DNA of 64,000 nt from Porticoccaceae bacterium (GTDB taxonomy: Bacteria > Pseudomonadota > Gammaproteobacteria > Pseudomonadales > Porticoccaceae), in the NCBI GenBank assembly GCA_024644595.1, contig JAHEHL010000010.1, forward strand, positions 62,001 through 126,000. The letters are read 5' to 3'. Below, in pieces: positions 40,274 through 49,597 of this stretch; position 1 is the first letter of the stretch, and every line of letters starts with the position of its first letter. The position numbers and the translations under genes are program-made. A model generated the notes under the pieces. It saw nothing but the letters and a program-made list of their open reading frames with translations. It searched no databases and was not told where the DNA came from.

Positions 40274-41308
40274 ATGAATGAAATTCTCAGTAGTGGATTG
40301 GCTTCGGTGCCAGCGATAAAACAGTATTTAAGCGCTGCGGACGCCTGCGGGCTGGAGTGTCGACCATTTTTGAAGAAGGCTGGAATCGACCCAGAGATCG
40401 TCAATAACAATACGCATTATCTGCCCAATGCATCCATGGAGCGCTTGTTAAAGTTGTTGATACCCGCAAGCGGTGATCCCTGTTTTGGTCTGAACTCTGC
40501 GCGTTATGTGGAGCCCGCCTCTTACAGCGTGCTGGGTTACATCTCGATGAACTGTTCTACTCTGCGAGCGATTCAGGCGAAGATTCCTCTCTACGAAAAA
40601 ATCGTCGGTGATATGGGCGTTACCACGGTGGAAGTCGCCAATGGTTTTGCTCTGCAGCGTTGGCAGTGTGTGTTCAGTGATCCTGAAGTCAAACGCCACG
40701 AAGTGGAAAATGTGATTGGTTCATGGGTTTGTTATGCGCGTAATTTTTTAAATTTCTCTGGCTGGGAAAGCGTCTGGTTTGAGCACTCTGCCCCTGAGGA
40801 TCCGGCGCTTTTGGCCAACTACCAGGAGATTTTTGACTGTGAAGTGCTGTTTGATCAGTCTGTGAGCGGCATCCGTATGCAAGAGAGTTTGCTCGATGTG
40901 CCCTTACCTCAGGCTAATGAGCAGTTGCTAGAGATGTTATTGGCCCATGCCACCAAGCTGCTCGCCGAGCTCGACAAAGGGCAGCGCACGACGGATCAGG
41001 TCAAAAATATTCTTCGCTTGATGCTTAAACAGCAACCACCCTCCAGCGAGATGATTGCAGAAAAGCTCGGTATCAGCAGTCGCACTTTACAGCGCAAACT
41101 CAGTGAGGAGGGTACGCAATACAAAGATGTGCTCAATGAGTTGCGTTATGAATTGGCGATCTATTTTTTGAAAAATACCGAGCTGACGCTAGAAAATATT
41201 GCCTACGAACTAGGCTATGCCGAAGCTCGATCATTTTATCGCAGCTTTAAACAATGGACCGGTCACACTGCTGGTTATTATCGGTCCGAACTGCTTAATA
41301 ATCCCTAG
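40274..41308 (+). CDS. AraC-family regulator with arabinose-binding-type sensor domain
   Basis: A 344-residue regulator: N-terminal AraC-binding domain of the OruR/ArgR-like type (LLIPASGDPCFGLNSARYVEPASYSVLGYI) and C-terminal double helix-turn-helix (PPSSEMIAEKLGISSRTLQRKLSEEG, ENIAYELGYAEARSFYRSFKQWTG). It is divergent from the AGPS-like gene, 175 nt apart, so it probably activates that operon and itself senses the substrate (inference). It converges on the epimerase gene, 3 nt between stops. Confidence 0.9.
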   Translation: MNEILSSGLASVPAIKQYLSAADACGLECRPFLKKAGIDPEIVNNNTHYLPNASMERLLKLLIPASGDPCFGLNSARYVEPASYSVLGYISMNCSTLRAIQAKIPLYEKIVGDMGVTTVEVANGFALQRWQCVFSDPEVKRHEVENVIGSWVCYARNFLNFSGWESVWFEHSAPEDPALLANYQEIFDCEVLFDQSVSGIRMQESLLDVPLPQANEQLLEMLLAHATKLLAELDKGQRTTDQVKNILRLMLKQQPPSSEMIAEKLGISSRTLQRKLSEEGTQYKDVLNELRYELAIYFLKNTELTLENIAYELGYAEARSFYRSFKQWTGHTAGYYRSELLNNP

Positions 41309-41311
41309 CCA

Positions 41312-42289
41312 TTATTTCTGCAACAAACCTCGATCCTCGGCCCACTGCCTAGAATAGTGCATTCCCTGTTCCAGGGAGACTTCCGGCTGCCAGCCGAGAA
41401 TGCGCTCGGCTTTGGCGATACTAAACCAGCTCGTGGTCGATAATTGCTCCACCGTTGCCGTCGACGCTTCGTTGATGCCACCGGTCAGATTGGCCATTTT
41501 GGTCGCTGCTGAAGCAGCGAATTTTGCCAGTCTGGTGGAGACTAGCATGGGCCCCTTTTTATTAAGCCAAGCATAGTGATAGGAAAAAAATTGTTTGGTC
41601 GTGATGTAACCCTGGCAGGAAAGGTTAAAGATTTCACCATTGGCTTCGGTACAGTCCACGGCGAGACGAATGCCGCGCACCAAGTCATCAATATAGATCG
41701 GGCGGAAAAATCCCTCGCCCTTTGATGGCAGCATAAACTGACCTTTATGAATCGCTTCCAGCGGCAGGATAACCCAGGGTCGGCTGCCAGGACCGTAAAC
41801 ATCTCCGGGGCGCACAATAACCACCTCAATGGATCCACGGGCATGGGCGGCCAACACAACATGTTCAGATGCCAGTTTGGTCAAAACATAGCTGCCGCCA
41901 TCGGCATGTACTGGCTGGTCTTCGGTCAATTCGCCAGTCGCGCTATTGCCATAGGCCACAATCGATGAAAGCTGCACAAAACGTTTGACCTGGTGGCGCT
42001 CAGCGGCGGCAATAAGATTAGCCGTCGCCTGCACATTGACACGCCACATATCGGTATCTGCCATTGCGTTAGAGACCAGCGCCGCGGTGTGGATAATCAC
42101 ATCACACTGCTCGAGAAGGTGGCTGATGGTCTCCGGTGCAGAAATATCCCCCTGGAAAATGTCTTTGCCATTGGCTTGCAGATCAATGCCGATTGCATCA
42201 ATTCCTCGCGCTTGGTAGTCGCGTAAAAGACTGTTGCCAATAAAGCCATTGGCGCCGGTGATCAATATTTTAGTTGTCGGTTGTTGCAT
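41312..42289 (-). CDS. NAD-dependent epimerase/dehydratase, 3-beta-HSD-like
   Basis: An extended SDR of 325 residues. Seen: cofactor loop ITGANGFIGNSLL, DVIIHTAALVSN, and the active-site pair Ser in LSSIVAYG with the YVLTK (YxxxK) motif. The fold and the FFRPIYIDDLVRGI segment fit nucleotide-sugar epimerases or 3-beta-hydroxysteroid dehydrogenase-like proteins. Substrate unknown. It follows the smaller SDR gene by 31 nt, so the two are an operon. GGAG lies 5 nt before its ATG. Confidence 0.85.
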   Translation of the reverse strand: MQQPTTKILITGANGFIGNSLLRDYQARGIDAIGIDLQANGKDIFQGDISAPETISHLLEQCDVIIHTAALVSNAMADTDMWRVNVQATANLIAAAERHQVKRFVQLSSIVAYGNSATGELTEDQPVHADGGSYVLTKLASEHVVLAAHARGSIEVVIVRPGDVYGPGSRPWVILPLEAIHKGQFMLPSKGEGFFRPIYIDDLVRGIRLAVDCTEANGEIFNLSCQGYITTKQFFSYHYAWLNKKGPMLVSTRLAKFAASAATKMANLTGGINEASTATVEQLSTTSWFSIAKAERILGWQPEVSLEQGMHYSRQWAEDRGLLQK

Positions 42290-42320
42290 AACGTCTCCGG
42301 ATTATTTTTTGCTGATACCC

Positions 42321-43118
42321 TTACTGCATATTGCTGCGGTAAAAACGCCCCGCAATTCGCGCCAGCGCCATTCGTGAGAACAGTCTGGTAATGGCGACGG
42401 TGATGCGATTAGCCCATCCTGTGACGATGGTAGCGCGGCCGCTAAGGCATGCATCAATTCCCTGCGCTGCAACCTCGGAGGCTGGCTGCAATAGTGAGCT
42501 GGGTACGACTAACTTGCCTCCCTGAGCTGGATTATCCATCATTTTTGTTGCCGTGTAGCCCGGGCATAGTGCGGTTACAGTAACCCCACAATCTAACGCT
42601 TTGAGCTCATTGTGCAGCGCTTGGGTGAATGACAGCACATAGGCCTTGGTCGCGGCGTAGACATTTTGATTAGGAATAGGGGTCCAGGCGGCGAGTGAGG
42701 CGATATTTAAAATATGCCCCCCGCCCTGATTTATCATCTGGTTGGCAAACAAATGGGTCAGCGAGGTCAGTGCCAATACATTGACGTGGATCATCTTCTC
42801 TTGAGCGACAAGATCCAGCTCCGTGAAAAAGCCGTTATGCAGCAGGCCTGCGTTATTGATCAGGAAGTCCACCTGCAGATCGCGCTCGCGGACATCTGTA
42901 AATAGCTGCTGGGCAGCTTGAGGCTCTGCGAGATCGCAAGTTATGACAGTGCATGAGATTGCGTTATTTTGCTGTTGTAAATCAGCGGCAATTTGCTCAA
43001 GCAGAGCCATACGTCTGGCCACCAGAATCAGGTTATAACCTTTTGCGGCAAGAATTTTGCAGCATTCGAGGCCAATACCATCGGAGGCTCCAGTTACCAG
43101 CGCGGTGTGATTTCTCAT
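42321..43118 (-). CDS. Short-chain dehydrogenase/reductase
   Basis: A classical SDR of 265 residues: NADP-type motif VTGASDGIGLECC (TGxxxGIG), INNAGLLHNG, catalytic Ser region NIASLAAW, YAATKAYV (YxxxK), and LCPGYTATKM. Its closest relatives by pattern are DltE-like short-chain reductases of lipid metabolism, but the substrate cannot be read from sequence. A link to lipid or glycerol-ether chemistry of the nearby AGPS-like operon is possible (inference). GAAGG lies upstream of the ATG. Confidence 0.88.
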   Translation of the reverse strand: MRNHTALVTGASDGIGLECCKILAAKGYNLILVARRMALLEQIAADLQQQNNAISCTVITCDLAEPQAAQQLFTDVRERDLQVDFLINNAGLLHNGFFTELDLVAQEKMIHVNVLALTSLTHLFANQMINQGGGHILNIASLAAWTPIPNQNVYAATKAYVLSFTQALHNELKALDCGVTVTALCPGYTATKMMDNPAQGGKLVVPSSLLQPASEVAAQGIDACLSGRATIVTGWANRITVAITRLFSRMALARIAGRFYRSNMQ

Positions 43119-43246
43119 AACAGCCTTCTATTAAAAAGTGATTAACTTGGAATGTTGTCAATCATAGCGACAGGAGTTGGCATGACACTGTCGTCAGCAG
43201 CCAGAGCAGTTGCAATTTCGGACAGGGTGATTTTGCCGCAGGCAAA

Positions 43247-43275
43247 AAAAAGGACGGGGATTACCCGTCCTTTTT
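43247..43275. terminator. Bidirectional rho-independent terminator
   Basis: AAAAAGGACGGG pairs with CCCGTCCTTTTT around GATTA, a perfect 12-bp stem with A- and T-runs on both sides. It lies 30 nt after the stop of the minus-strand TonB receptor and so ends that transcript before the SDR gene; it would also stop transcription from the other side. Confidence 0.9.
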
Positions 43276-43304
43276 AGTCTTGCTTTTTTACTTAACGAAA
43301 AAGC

Positions 43305-45932
43305 TTAGAAGCTAAAGCTAATGCGTGCGCCCCAGGATTCGCCAGAGCTCATGTAACGCCAGTGAGAGCCGGATGCCAGTGGAACATCGGCTGCACCTTC
43401 AGCTGTCATTTCGTCAGTGATGTTGCGGCCATAGAGCATCAGATCCCAGTTTTCTCCGCGCAGACCGGTGCGGAAATTAACCTTCTCAAAGCCTTCCTGG
43501 TAATCAACTGGATCGAGATCGCCGGTCATATAGAAACCGTCAGTAAAGTTAACATCGACGCTGGTAAACCAGATCAGACCATTGGACAGTGGGCGAACAT
43601 AGTCGGCAAACATCGCTCCGGAGTATTTTGCGCCGATTTGGCCACCAGCCAGATCCTGGCTGATTCCTGTTGGTGCGCCGCCGTCAAACTGCTGAGTACA
43701 GCCGTCAAAGGAGATTTGCGGAGAGTTTGGAGTCAATGTCCCCAAGCCTATCAAGCCAGAGGCCTGTTCAGCTGTGCAGCCTGCACCAGGGAAAGAGCCA
43801 TATTCACCGTCGAGGTAGGCTACGTTAGCACCAAGAGTAAGGTTGTCGGTCGCCTGCCAGGTCATATCAACTTCGATACCATCAATATTTGACGATGCCG
43901 CGTTGGCAACCACAAAGCCCAAGCCAACAAATGTTGACACCTGCTGATCGACATATTCACTGTTAAAGATTGCCCAGTTCAGATTCATGGCGCCATCTAA
44001 CAATGTGTGCTTACCACCAATCTCAAGTGAGCTGGCCGTTTCATCTTCATAGGACCAACCCAGACCTGGCGCGGTACGATCCGGTACTGTTGTGACTGTA
44101 ACACCTGGTGCCACGGTTACATTGAGAAGCTCCGGTTTTTGGTCATCAACCGAGTTAAAGCCACCGCTTTTGAAGCCCTCTGAATAGCTAACATAAACCA
44201 TGCTGGTATCAGACAGTTTCCATTCCAGATTTGCCGCAGGCATCATCTGGTCAGTTGAGCGCTTATCTTCAAACTGGTGGTTATAGGTTCCGAAGAGTGC
44301 GCTCACCAAAGGCTCAAGGAGAGGTGCTTGGCTTGGCGTCGCCAGGCCGGTGAATCCTTCGGTATTCTTGGTGAAAGCCGTCGCTGTTTTGTCCTCTTCC
44401 GTATAACGGATACCGGCAGTCAGAGTTAGATTCTCCGTGATGTTATAAGATCCCTGGAAGAAAGCGGCCCAGGAGTCGGTATCCTGCTGCCAGTTTGAAA
44501 CACGTCCAACTGACAACCATAGGGTCTCACCTGGCACACCTGCTGCATAGCTGGTGGGAGTGCCCATCAGTGCATTAAGACCATTTATTTGAGCAACCTG
44601 TGTTGGATTAAATGCCAAAAATGTCGGTGAACCACCCAATATAGAGGCCAGAAATGATGGAACGCCAAGGGTTCCGTCAACCGCCACAACTCGGTCAATA
44701 ATTTGCGTTTGCTCTTCCCAGTAAACGCCGGTAATAAATGAAAAGTCACCGTCAGTGGAGGAGCTTAATCGGAATTCCTGGCTGGTTTGCTCGTAGTCTG
44801 AAATATCACTGCGACCAACAAAGTTAACGGGCAGGCCATCGGCATCGATACCGTCTTCATAGTCGTAGCCAACTCGACCGGTAACCGAGGTAAACGTGTA
44901 GCCGTTATCCAGTTCGACATCGATATTCAGAGAGGTGTCGGCGGTATTGGTGTGTGTGCCTTCAGGTTTTTCGCCGCCGCTCTCACAGAGAGCTGATGAG
45001 CGTCCCAGAGAGGCTTCCAGTGCACAGCCACCAAATGATTCGGCATCACGATAGGCATCATAGTTTCCGCTCGCCAGTGCTGAGGCAAATCCCTGAGCAT
45101 ACGGGCCATAGAACATGGCACCATACATAATTGCATCTGCCGCGCCAGTGTTGGCAACCGGTTGGAACTGGTTAATGACGATGGTTGAACCAGTGCGAGT
45201 CTGCTCGCTCTCGGCATGCTTAAGTTTAACCGCGACGTTATCTGTGGGTTCCCAAGATGCGCTCAGGCGCCACATGGTCTCGTCAGCGCTTGGCGAATCT
45301 TCATTGGCGAAGCTGTTGTACAGGTAACCATCGCTTTGACGGTCTTTAACGGCAAGGCGCAGCGCTAAGGTGTCGGTCACTGAGCCTGCAATGTGCCCTT
45401 GAATGATCTGACCACCATAGGACTCTTTGGAAACATCAAGCTTGCCGCCGAATTCATCACCGACATTGGCGGAGGCTGATGTGACATTGATTGCGCCGGC
45501 CAGCGTGTTCTTTCCGAACAGAATCCCCTGAGGACCACGCAGCACTTCAACCTGTGCCAGATCGAACATACCGGTTCGGAACTGACGACCCTTGGCCATG
45601 TGCACGCCGTCTACATAGAGGCCCACTGACTGTTCAAATGATTGCTGTGCGCCGGGACCTACACCACGCATATATACACCCGTGGCAACCGCATTTTCCG
45701 ATACGCTCAGGTTGGGTACATAGGCCGCTAGATCCTGGAAGCTGTGCATCGCAGTTTCCTCGATCTTTTCACCAGAGATAGCCGTCATCGATATAGGCAC
45801 ATCTTGCAGGCTTTCTGCGCGCTTCTGCGCGGTTACGATAACCTCTTCAAGCTGGGCAGCGTATGCTCCGCTGGAAATTGTAGCGATGGCTAACGCCAGG
45901 CCACTCAGTTTAAGAAATGAGCTTTTCTTCAT
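43305..45932 (-). CDS. TonB-dependent receptor
   Basis: An 875-residue outer-membrane receptor with a signal peptide to about residue 26 (SGAYAAQ), TonB box LEEVIVTAQKRAES, plug motifs IEETAMHSFQDLAAYVPNL and VEVLRGPQGILFGKNTLAGAI, barrel domain, and the C-terminal ARISFSF with terminal Phe. Strong ribosome site GAGGGGAA. Its ligand is unknown. The closely matched 'EEVIVTAxKR' N-terminus shows kinship with the 843-residue receptor, though the barrels differ. Isolated by terminators and a 492-nt upstream region. Confidence 0.9.
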   Translation of the reverse strand: MKKSSFLKLSGLALAIATISSGAYAAQLEEVIVTAQKRAESLQDVPISMTAISGEKIEETAMHSFQDLAAYVPNLSVSENAVATGVYMRGVGPGAQQSFEQSVGLYVDGVHMAKGRQFRTGMFDLAQVEVLRGPQGILFGKNTLAGAINVTSASANVGDEFGGKLDVSKESYGGQIIQGHIAGSVTDTLALRLAVKDRQSDGYLYNSFANEDSPSADETMWRLSASWEPTDNVAVKLKHAESEQTRTGSTIVINQFQPVANTGAADAIMYGAMFYGPYAQGFASALASGNYDAYRDAESFGGCALEASLGRSSALCESGGEKPEGTHTNTADTSLNIDVELDNGYTFTSVTGRVGYDYEDGIDADGLPVNFVGRSDISDYEQTSQEFRLSSSTDGDFSFITGVYWEEQTQIIDRVVAVDGTLGVPSFLASILGGSPTFLAFNPTQVAQINGLNALMGTPTSYAAGVPGETLWLSVGRVSNWQQDTDSWAAFFQGSYNITENLTLTAGIRYTEEDKTATAFTKNTEGFTGLATPSQAPLLEPLVSALFGTYNHQFEDKRSTDQMMPAANLEWKLSDTSMVYVSYSEGFKSGGFNSVDDQKPELLNVTVAPGVTVTTVPDRTAPGLGWSYEDETASSLEIGGKHTLLDGAMNLNWAIFNSEYVDQQVSTFVGLGFVVANAASSNIDGIEVDMTWQATDNLTLGANVAYLDGEYGSFPGAGCTAEQASGLIGLGTLTPNSPQISFDGCTQQFDGGAPTGISQDLAGGQIGAKYSGAMFADYVRPLSNGLIWFTSVDVNFTDGFYMTGDLDPVDYQEGFEKVNFRTGLRGENWDLMLYGRNITDEMTAEGAADVPLASGSHWRYMSSGESWGARISFSF

Positions 45933-46424
45933 GGACTTCCCCTCGTTGGTATTGGAAACGGCAGTGTTGCCGCATTTTTAATTTTTCTAGTGTTCTATTC
46001 TTTAACCAAACGGACTTCACCTAGCACATCGGGACCTGACAATAGGGATGCTGAAATCAGTTGGCTTTATAGTGGAACAAGTTAATTGCAATATTGTTAT
46101 TACTGCCAGTTACTGTCTAACAGTTGAAAATCATCATATCGCAACCTCGTGCTTATGCACTGTCGAAAAGCGACAGGTATATGTCTTTTTCGGACACCAG
46201 CCGATGTAAAAGGGGATTGTTTAACGGAATTTGGTGTCTGTTCTCACAAACAGTTAAAAGGGGTCACAATTTGCTACAGAAGCTGCGCTGGCAGGGGGCT
46301 GGCCGATTGCCATTGATCTGAAACATTCCTCGAGTCTGGTTCACTTTCAAGCCAGTGCAGGGAGGGGCCATGGTCTATATTTACGGTTCAATACAAAGTA
46401 AAAATGGCTCTATAAGGATATATT
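45933..46424. other. 492-nt intergenic region between TonB receptor and ugd
   Basis: The longest stretch without a convincing gene. A 65-codon plus-strand ORF (46124-46321) has no family features and a poor start, so I do not call it. The region holds a pair of matched dyads (46161-46196) and a small ACTGT-CTA-ACAGT repeat just upstream. It should contain promoters of both divergent genes. Confidence 0.5.
46161..46196. promoter_or_regulatory. Two matched 15-bp dyads, 21 bp apart
   Basis: TGTCGAAAAGCGACA (46161-46175) and, read on the opposite strand, TGTCCGAAAAAGACA (46182-46196) share TGTCnnAAAnnGACA. Their starts are 21 bp apart, two turns of the helix, so two dimers of one regulator could bind on the same face. 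The first also extends to CTGTCG/CGACAG. No recognisable regulator gene is adjacent. Confidence 0.45.
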
Positions 46425-47759
46425 TTGAAACTGGCAATCTTTGGAAGTGGTTATGTGGGTTTGGTTACTGGCGCCTGTTTTGCCAATGTTGGCAATCAGG
46501 TCGTCTGTGTTGACATCGATAGCGCAAAAATTGACGCACTCAATGCCGGACATATTTCGATATATGAGCCCGGCCTGGAAAATATCCTTAACAGTTGTTT
46601 GGCCGATGGCAGTATCCAGTTCACCATCGATGCGGCTATGGCAGTTCAGCAGGCGGATATGATTTTTATTGCGGTGGGTACTCCGGCCAATCAAGATGGT
46701 TCTGCTGATCTGCAGTATGTATTAAAAGTTGCTGAGACCATTGGCAGGCATCTGGACAGCTATAAGGTTGTAGTGAACAAATCGACTGTACCGGTAGGCA
46801 GTGCCGATCGCGTCAGGGAGCAGATTCAAGCGGCGCTCGACGTGCGGCAGTCCGATGCCCGGTTTGATGTCGCGTCAAATCCTGAATTTCTCAAAGAGGG
46901 CGCGGCGATTGCCGACTTTACCCGCCCCGACCGGATTATTGTCGGTACTGACAGCAGCTCTGTAGAAGCGATGATGCACGAGCTCTACGCACCCTATAAC
47001 CGGCAGCGCGACAAGCTGATTTTTATGGATGTGCGCTCTGCTGAGTTGACCAAATATGCGGCCAATTCGATGCTCGCAACCAAGATCAGTTTTATCAATG
47101 AGATCGCCAATATCGCAGAGCTCGTTGGCGCGGACATAGAGCAGGTGCGGATTGGCATGGGTTCTGACCCGAGAATTGGCTACAGTTTTATCTACCCTGG
47201 GTGTGGTTTTGGCGGTTCCTGTTTTCCCAAGGATCTTCGTGCTATGGAGGCAACCGCAGTCAGTGCTGGCTACCAGCCGCAATTGCTCAGTGCAGTGACG
47301 TCGGTCAACGACCAACAAAAGCACCGGCTATTCGATAAGCTTAACCATTATTTTGCTGGCAACTTACAGGGTAAGACTGTTGCGCTTTGGGGACTTGCCT
47401 TTAAACCTGGCACCGATGATATGCGCGAGGCGCCAAGTCGGTTGCTGATGGAGGCGCTCTGGCAACAGGGAGCAAAGGTGCGTGCTTATGATCCCCATGC
47501 GATGGATACCACTCAGGCTATCTATGGAGCCCGCGATGACTTGCTGCTCTGTGGTACCAAAGAGGCTGCACTGAATGGTGCAGATGTGTTGGTCATCTGT
47601 ACTGAGTGGAAGCCATTCTGGTCGCCCGACTTTGGTTATATCAAATCGGTTTTGGCGCATCCGGTGATCTTTGATGGGCGCAATCTCTACGATCCAAAAC
47701 GACTGCAAGAGCAGGGCCTGCAGTATTATGCGATCGGCCGTCAGAACGCTGTGATATAG
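46425..47759 (+). CDS. ugd: UDP-glucose 6-dehydrogenase
   Basis: Oxidises UDP-glucose to UDP-glucuronate for exopolysaccharide or capsule. The 444-residue protein starts [19 protein letters not shown] with the NAD loop, contains KSTVPVGS and the catalytic Cys in [17 protein letters not shown], and has the late [17 protein letters not shown] motif. The start is TTG, supported by AAGGAT 7 nt upstream and by the family start (KLAIFG). It converges on manC, stops 19 nt apart, so both supply nucleotide sugars. Confidence 0.93.
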   Translation: MKLAIFGSGYVGLVTGACFANVGNQVVCVDIDSAKIDALNAGHISIYEPGLENILNSCLADGSIQFTIDAAMAVQQADMIFIAVGTPANQDGSADLQYVLKVAETIGRHLDSYKVVVNKSTVPVGSADRVREQIQAALDVRQSDARFDVASNPEFLKEGAAIADFTRPDRIIVGTDSSSVEAMMHELYAPYNRQRDKLIFMDVRSAELTKYAANSMLATKISFINEIANIAELVGADIEQVRIGMGSDPRIGYSFIYPGCGFGGSCFPKDLRAMEATAVSAGYQPQLLSAVTSVNDQQKHRLFDKLNHYFAGNLQGKTVALWGLAFKPGTDDMREAPSRLLMEALWQQGAKVRAYDPHAMDTTQAIYGARDDLLLCGTKEAALNGADVLVICTEWKPFWSPDFGYIKSVLAHPVIFDGRNLYDPKRLQEQGLQYYAIGRQNAVI

Positions 47760-47778
47760 AGATTATTTGCAGCCCGGT

Positions 47779-49188
47779 TTAGCAGCGTCCATAGAGATCG
47801 TCAAAGCGCACAATATCGTCCTCTCCTAGATAAGCGCCGGATTGGATCTCAATTAGTTCGATAGCGATCTTGCCTGGATTTTCCAGCGAGTGAACCGCGC
47901 CAATTGGGATATAGATTGACTCATTTTCACAGACCAGGCGTTCGACATCATCAATAATGACCTTGGCCGTGCCGCTCACCACCACCCAGTGCTCGGCGCG
48001 ATGATGGTGCATTTGCACAGACAGTTTTGCTTTCGGCTTGATGGTAATGCGCTTGACCTGAAAGCGTGGACCCTTATCCATTGCGTCATACTTGCCCCAG
48101 GGGCGATAGACCTCACGGTGATGAATGGTTTCTGAGCGCTGTTGTTGTTTAAGCATGTCAACCAGCGTTTTAATTTTCTCGACTTCATTTCTGTGGGCCA
48201 CCAGAAGGGCATCTTTGGTGTCGACAATCACCAGATCATCGACGCCCAGTGTCGCCACCAGTTTATGCTCGGCATGAACATAATTATTGCAACTGTTGAG
48301 CGCGATGGTGTCGCCAATCAGGACATTGCCGTCATCATTCTTTGGGAGCAGGTCCAACAGCGAAGACCAGCTACCAAGATCACTCCAGCCTGGGTCCATT
48401 GCTATCACCATGGCCTGATTGGTTTTCTCCATCACTGCATAATCGATCGAGTCGGCGGGACAGGTGGCAAAATCGTCTGGGGTAGGACGGATAAAATCCA
48501 TATCGCAGGTATGGTTTTTCCATGCATTAAGACAGGATGTGTAGATCTCGTTATGCAGTGCCTTGAGTTCATTGAGAAACACCTGGGCGTGAAAAATAAA
48601 GATGCCGCTGTTCCATAAAAATTCGCCGCTAGCGATCAGCTTTTTCGCTGTTTCACTATCCGGTTTTTCAATAAACTGACTGATCGGCTGCGGCGTCTCG
48701 GCGCTTGGCTTGCGCACCGCCTTGATATAGCCAAAACCGGTTGCGGGATGACCGGGCAGGATGCCAAAGCTAATCAGTTTGTCCCCGGCTGCGGTATCAA
48801 GTGAGCAAGTGACTGCCTTGATAAAGTTTTCCGAACTGCTCATATAGTGATCTGCTGGCAGTATCAGCAGGGTTGCACCCGGGTCGATATCGAGTGCTCG
48901 TAGAGCTGCTAAACAGATTGCTGGCGCTGTGTTGCGCGGACAGGGTTCGAGGATAATACCGTTGTGCTGCCTATTTTGTTGGCGCAGCTGCTCCGCTGCG
49001 ATAAAGCGGTGATCCTCATGGCAGACAATAATGGGTGGCGCACAATCGAGGCCTTCAAGCCGATCAATGGTGGCCTGCAAAAGGGTCTGATCACCGATAA
49101 GCGGCAAAAATTGTTTTGGGTACAGTTGTCGAGAGAGAGGCCACAGACGAGTACCGGAGCCACCACAGAGAATAACGGGTTGCAGCAT
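47779..49188 (-). CDS. manC: Mannose-1-phosphate guanylyltransferase / mannose-6-phosphate isomerase
   Basis: Bifunctional enzyme: makes GDP-mannose from mannose-1-phosphate and isomerises fructose-6-phosphate and mannose-6-phosphate. The 469-residue protein has the nucleotidyl-transferase signature LCGGSGTRLWPLSRQLYPKQ at the N-terminus, FIEKPD, and the C-terminal PMI cupin (HHHRAEHWVVVSGTA, IPIGAVHSLENPG). I chose the ATG at 49188, with AAGGA 7 nt upstream, over the TTG at 49194. With ugd it indicates polymer sugar supply, e.g. alginate-like or mannose-containing exopolysaccharide (inference). Confidence 0.93.
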   Translation of the reverse strand: MLQPVILCGGSGTRLWPLSRQLYPKQFLPLIGDQTLLQATIDRLEGLDCAPPIIVCHEDHRFIAAEQLRQQNRQHNGIILEPCPRNTAPAICLAALRALDIDPGATLLILPADHYMSSSENFIKAVTCSLDTAAGDKLISFGILPGHPATGFGYIKAVRKPSAETPQPISQFIEKPDSETAKKLIASGEFLWNSGIFIFHAQVFLNELKALHNEIYTSCLNAWKNHTCDMDFIRPTPDDFATCPADSIDYAVMEKTNQAMVIAMDPGWSDLGSWSSLLDLLPKNDDGNVLIGDTIALNSCNNYVHAEHKLVATLGVDDLVIVDTKDALLVAHRNEVEKIKTLVDMLKQQQRSETIHHREVYRPWGKYDAMDKGPRFQVKRITIKPKAKLSVQMHHHRAEHWVVVSGTAKVIIDDVERLVCENESIYIPIGAVHSLENPGKIAIELIEIQSGAYLGEDDIVRFDDLYGRC

Positions 49189-49280
49189 CAACAATCCTTT
49201 TACAGTAAAAACAGAATCCCTTCAGTCACGGGCTTATTTTGAGATAAGTTATTATCTGTTTAACTGTAGTCTGAATTGTC

Positions 49281-49309
49281 TTGAATTTCCTCGAAGCCAC
49301 CGCTATATT
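49281..49309 (+). promoter_or_regulatory. Sigma-70-type promoter of tRNA-Val
   Basis: TTGAAT, 17 nt, TATATT, followed by a GC-rich discriminator (AGCCGCCCTC) that is typical of stringently controlled stable-RNA promoters. It lies about 115 nt upstream of the mature tRNA, giving a leader to be removed by processing. Confidence 0.65.
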
Positions 49310-49425
49310 AGCCGCCCTCTCGGGACAGGGCTTGCCGGCACGTTTTTTTGGTTGCTGGCGCTGGTTAAAGCGGCGCAAGGGCGCAGGCCTTGAACGAGAA
49401 ATGTTTAGATTGATCAGCTTACAGT

Positions 49426-49502
49426 ACGACCGTAGCTCAGTTGGTTAGAGCACCACCTTGACATGGTGGGGGTCGGTGGTTCGAGTCCACTCGGTCGTAC
49501 CA
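49426..49502 (+). tRNA. tRNA-Val (anticodon GAC)
   Basis: A full cloverleaf: acceptor ACGACCG paired with CGGTCGT, D-arm GCTCAGTTGGTTAGAGC, anticodon stem CCACC/GGTGG with loop TTGACAT (anticodon GAC), T-arm GTGGTTCGAGTCCAC, discriminator A and encoded CCA. The body is almost the same as E. coli tRNA-Val(GAC); only the outer acceptor pairs differ, with A1-U72 instead of G1-C72. Reads GUC and GUU. Confidence 0.97.
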
Positions 49503-49597
49503 ATTTCCTCTTATATTACAGTGCCTTAGTGCATCTTTTCTTGCACCCTCTCAAAGCCAGGCCAGGCTTTGAGCGCCAGAAGCTATTGAGAATTGCG

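Noticed and set aside
40099-40410. 104-residue N-terminal extension of the AGPS-like ORF
   Set aside because: It covers the divergent AraC start and has no AGPS character; MRLWNGWG and an AGGG site give ATG 40098.
46124-46321. 65-codon plus-strand ORF in the TonB-ugd gap
   Set aside because: No homology pattern and no convincing ribosome site; it overlaps the dyads, so I left it as intergenic.
49426-49520. tRNA-Val as an integration site with an att repeat
   Set aside because: I saw no integrase gene and no repeat of the tRNA 3' end within the window.
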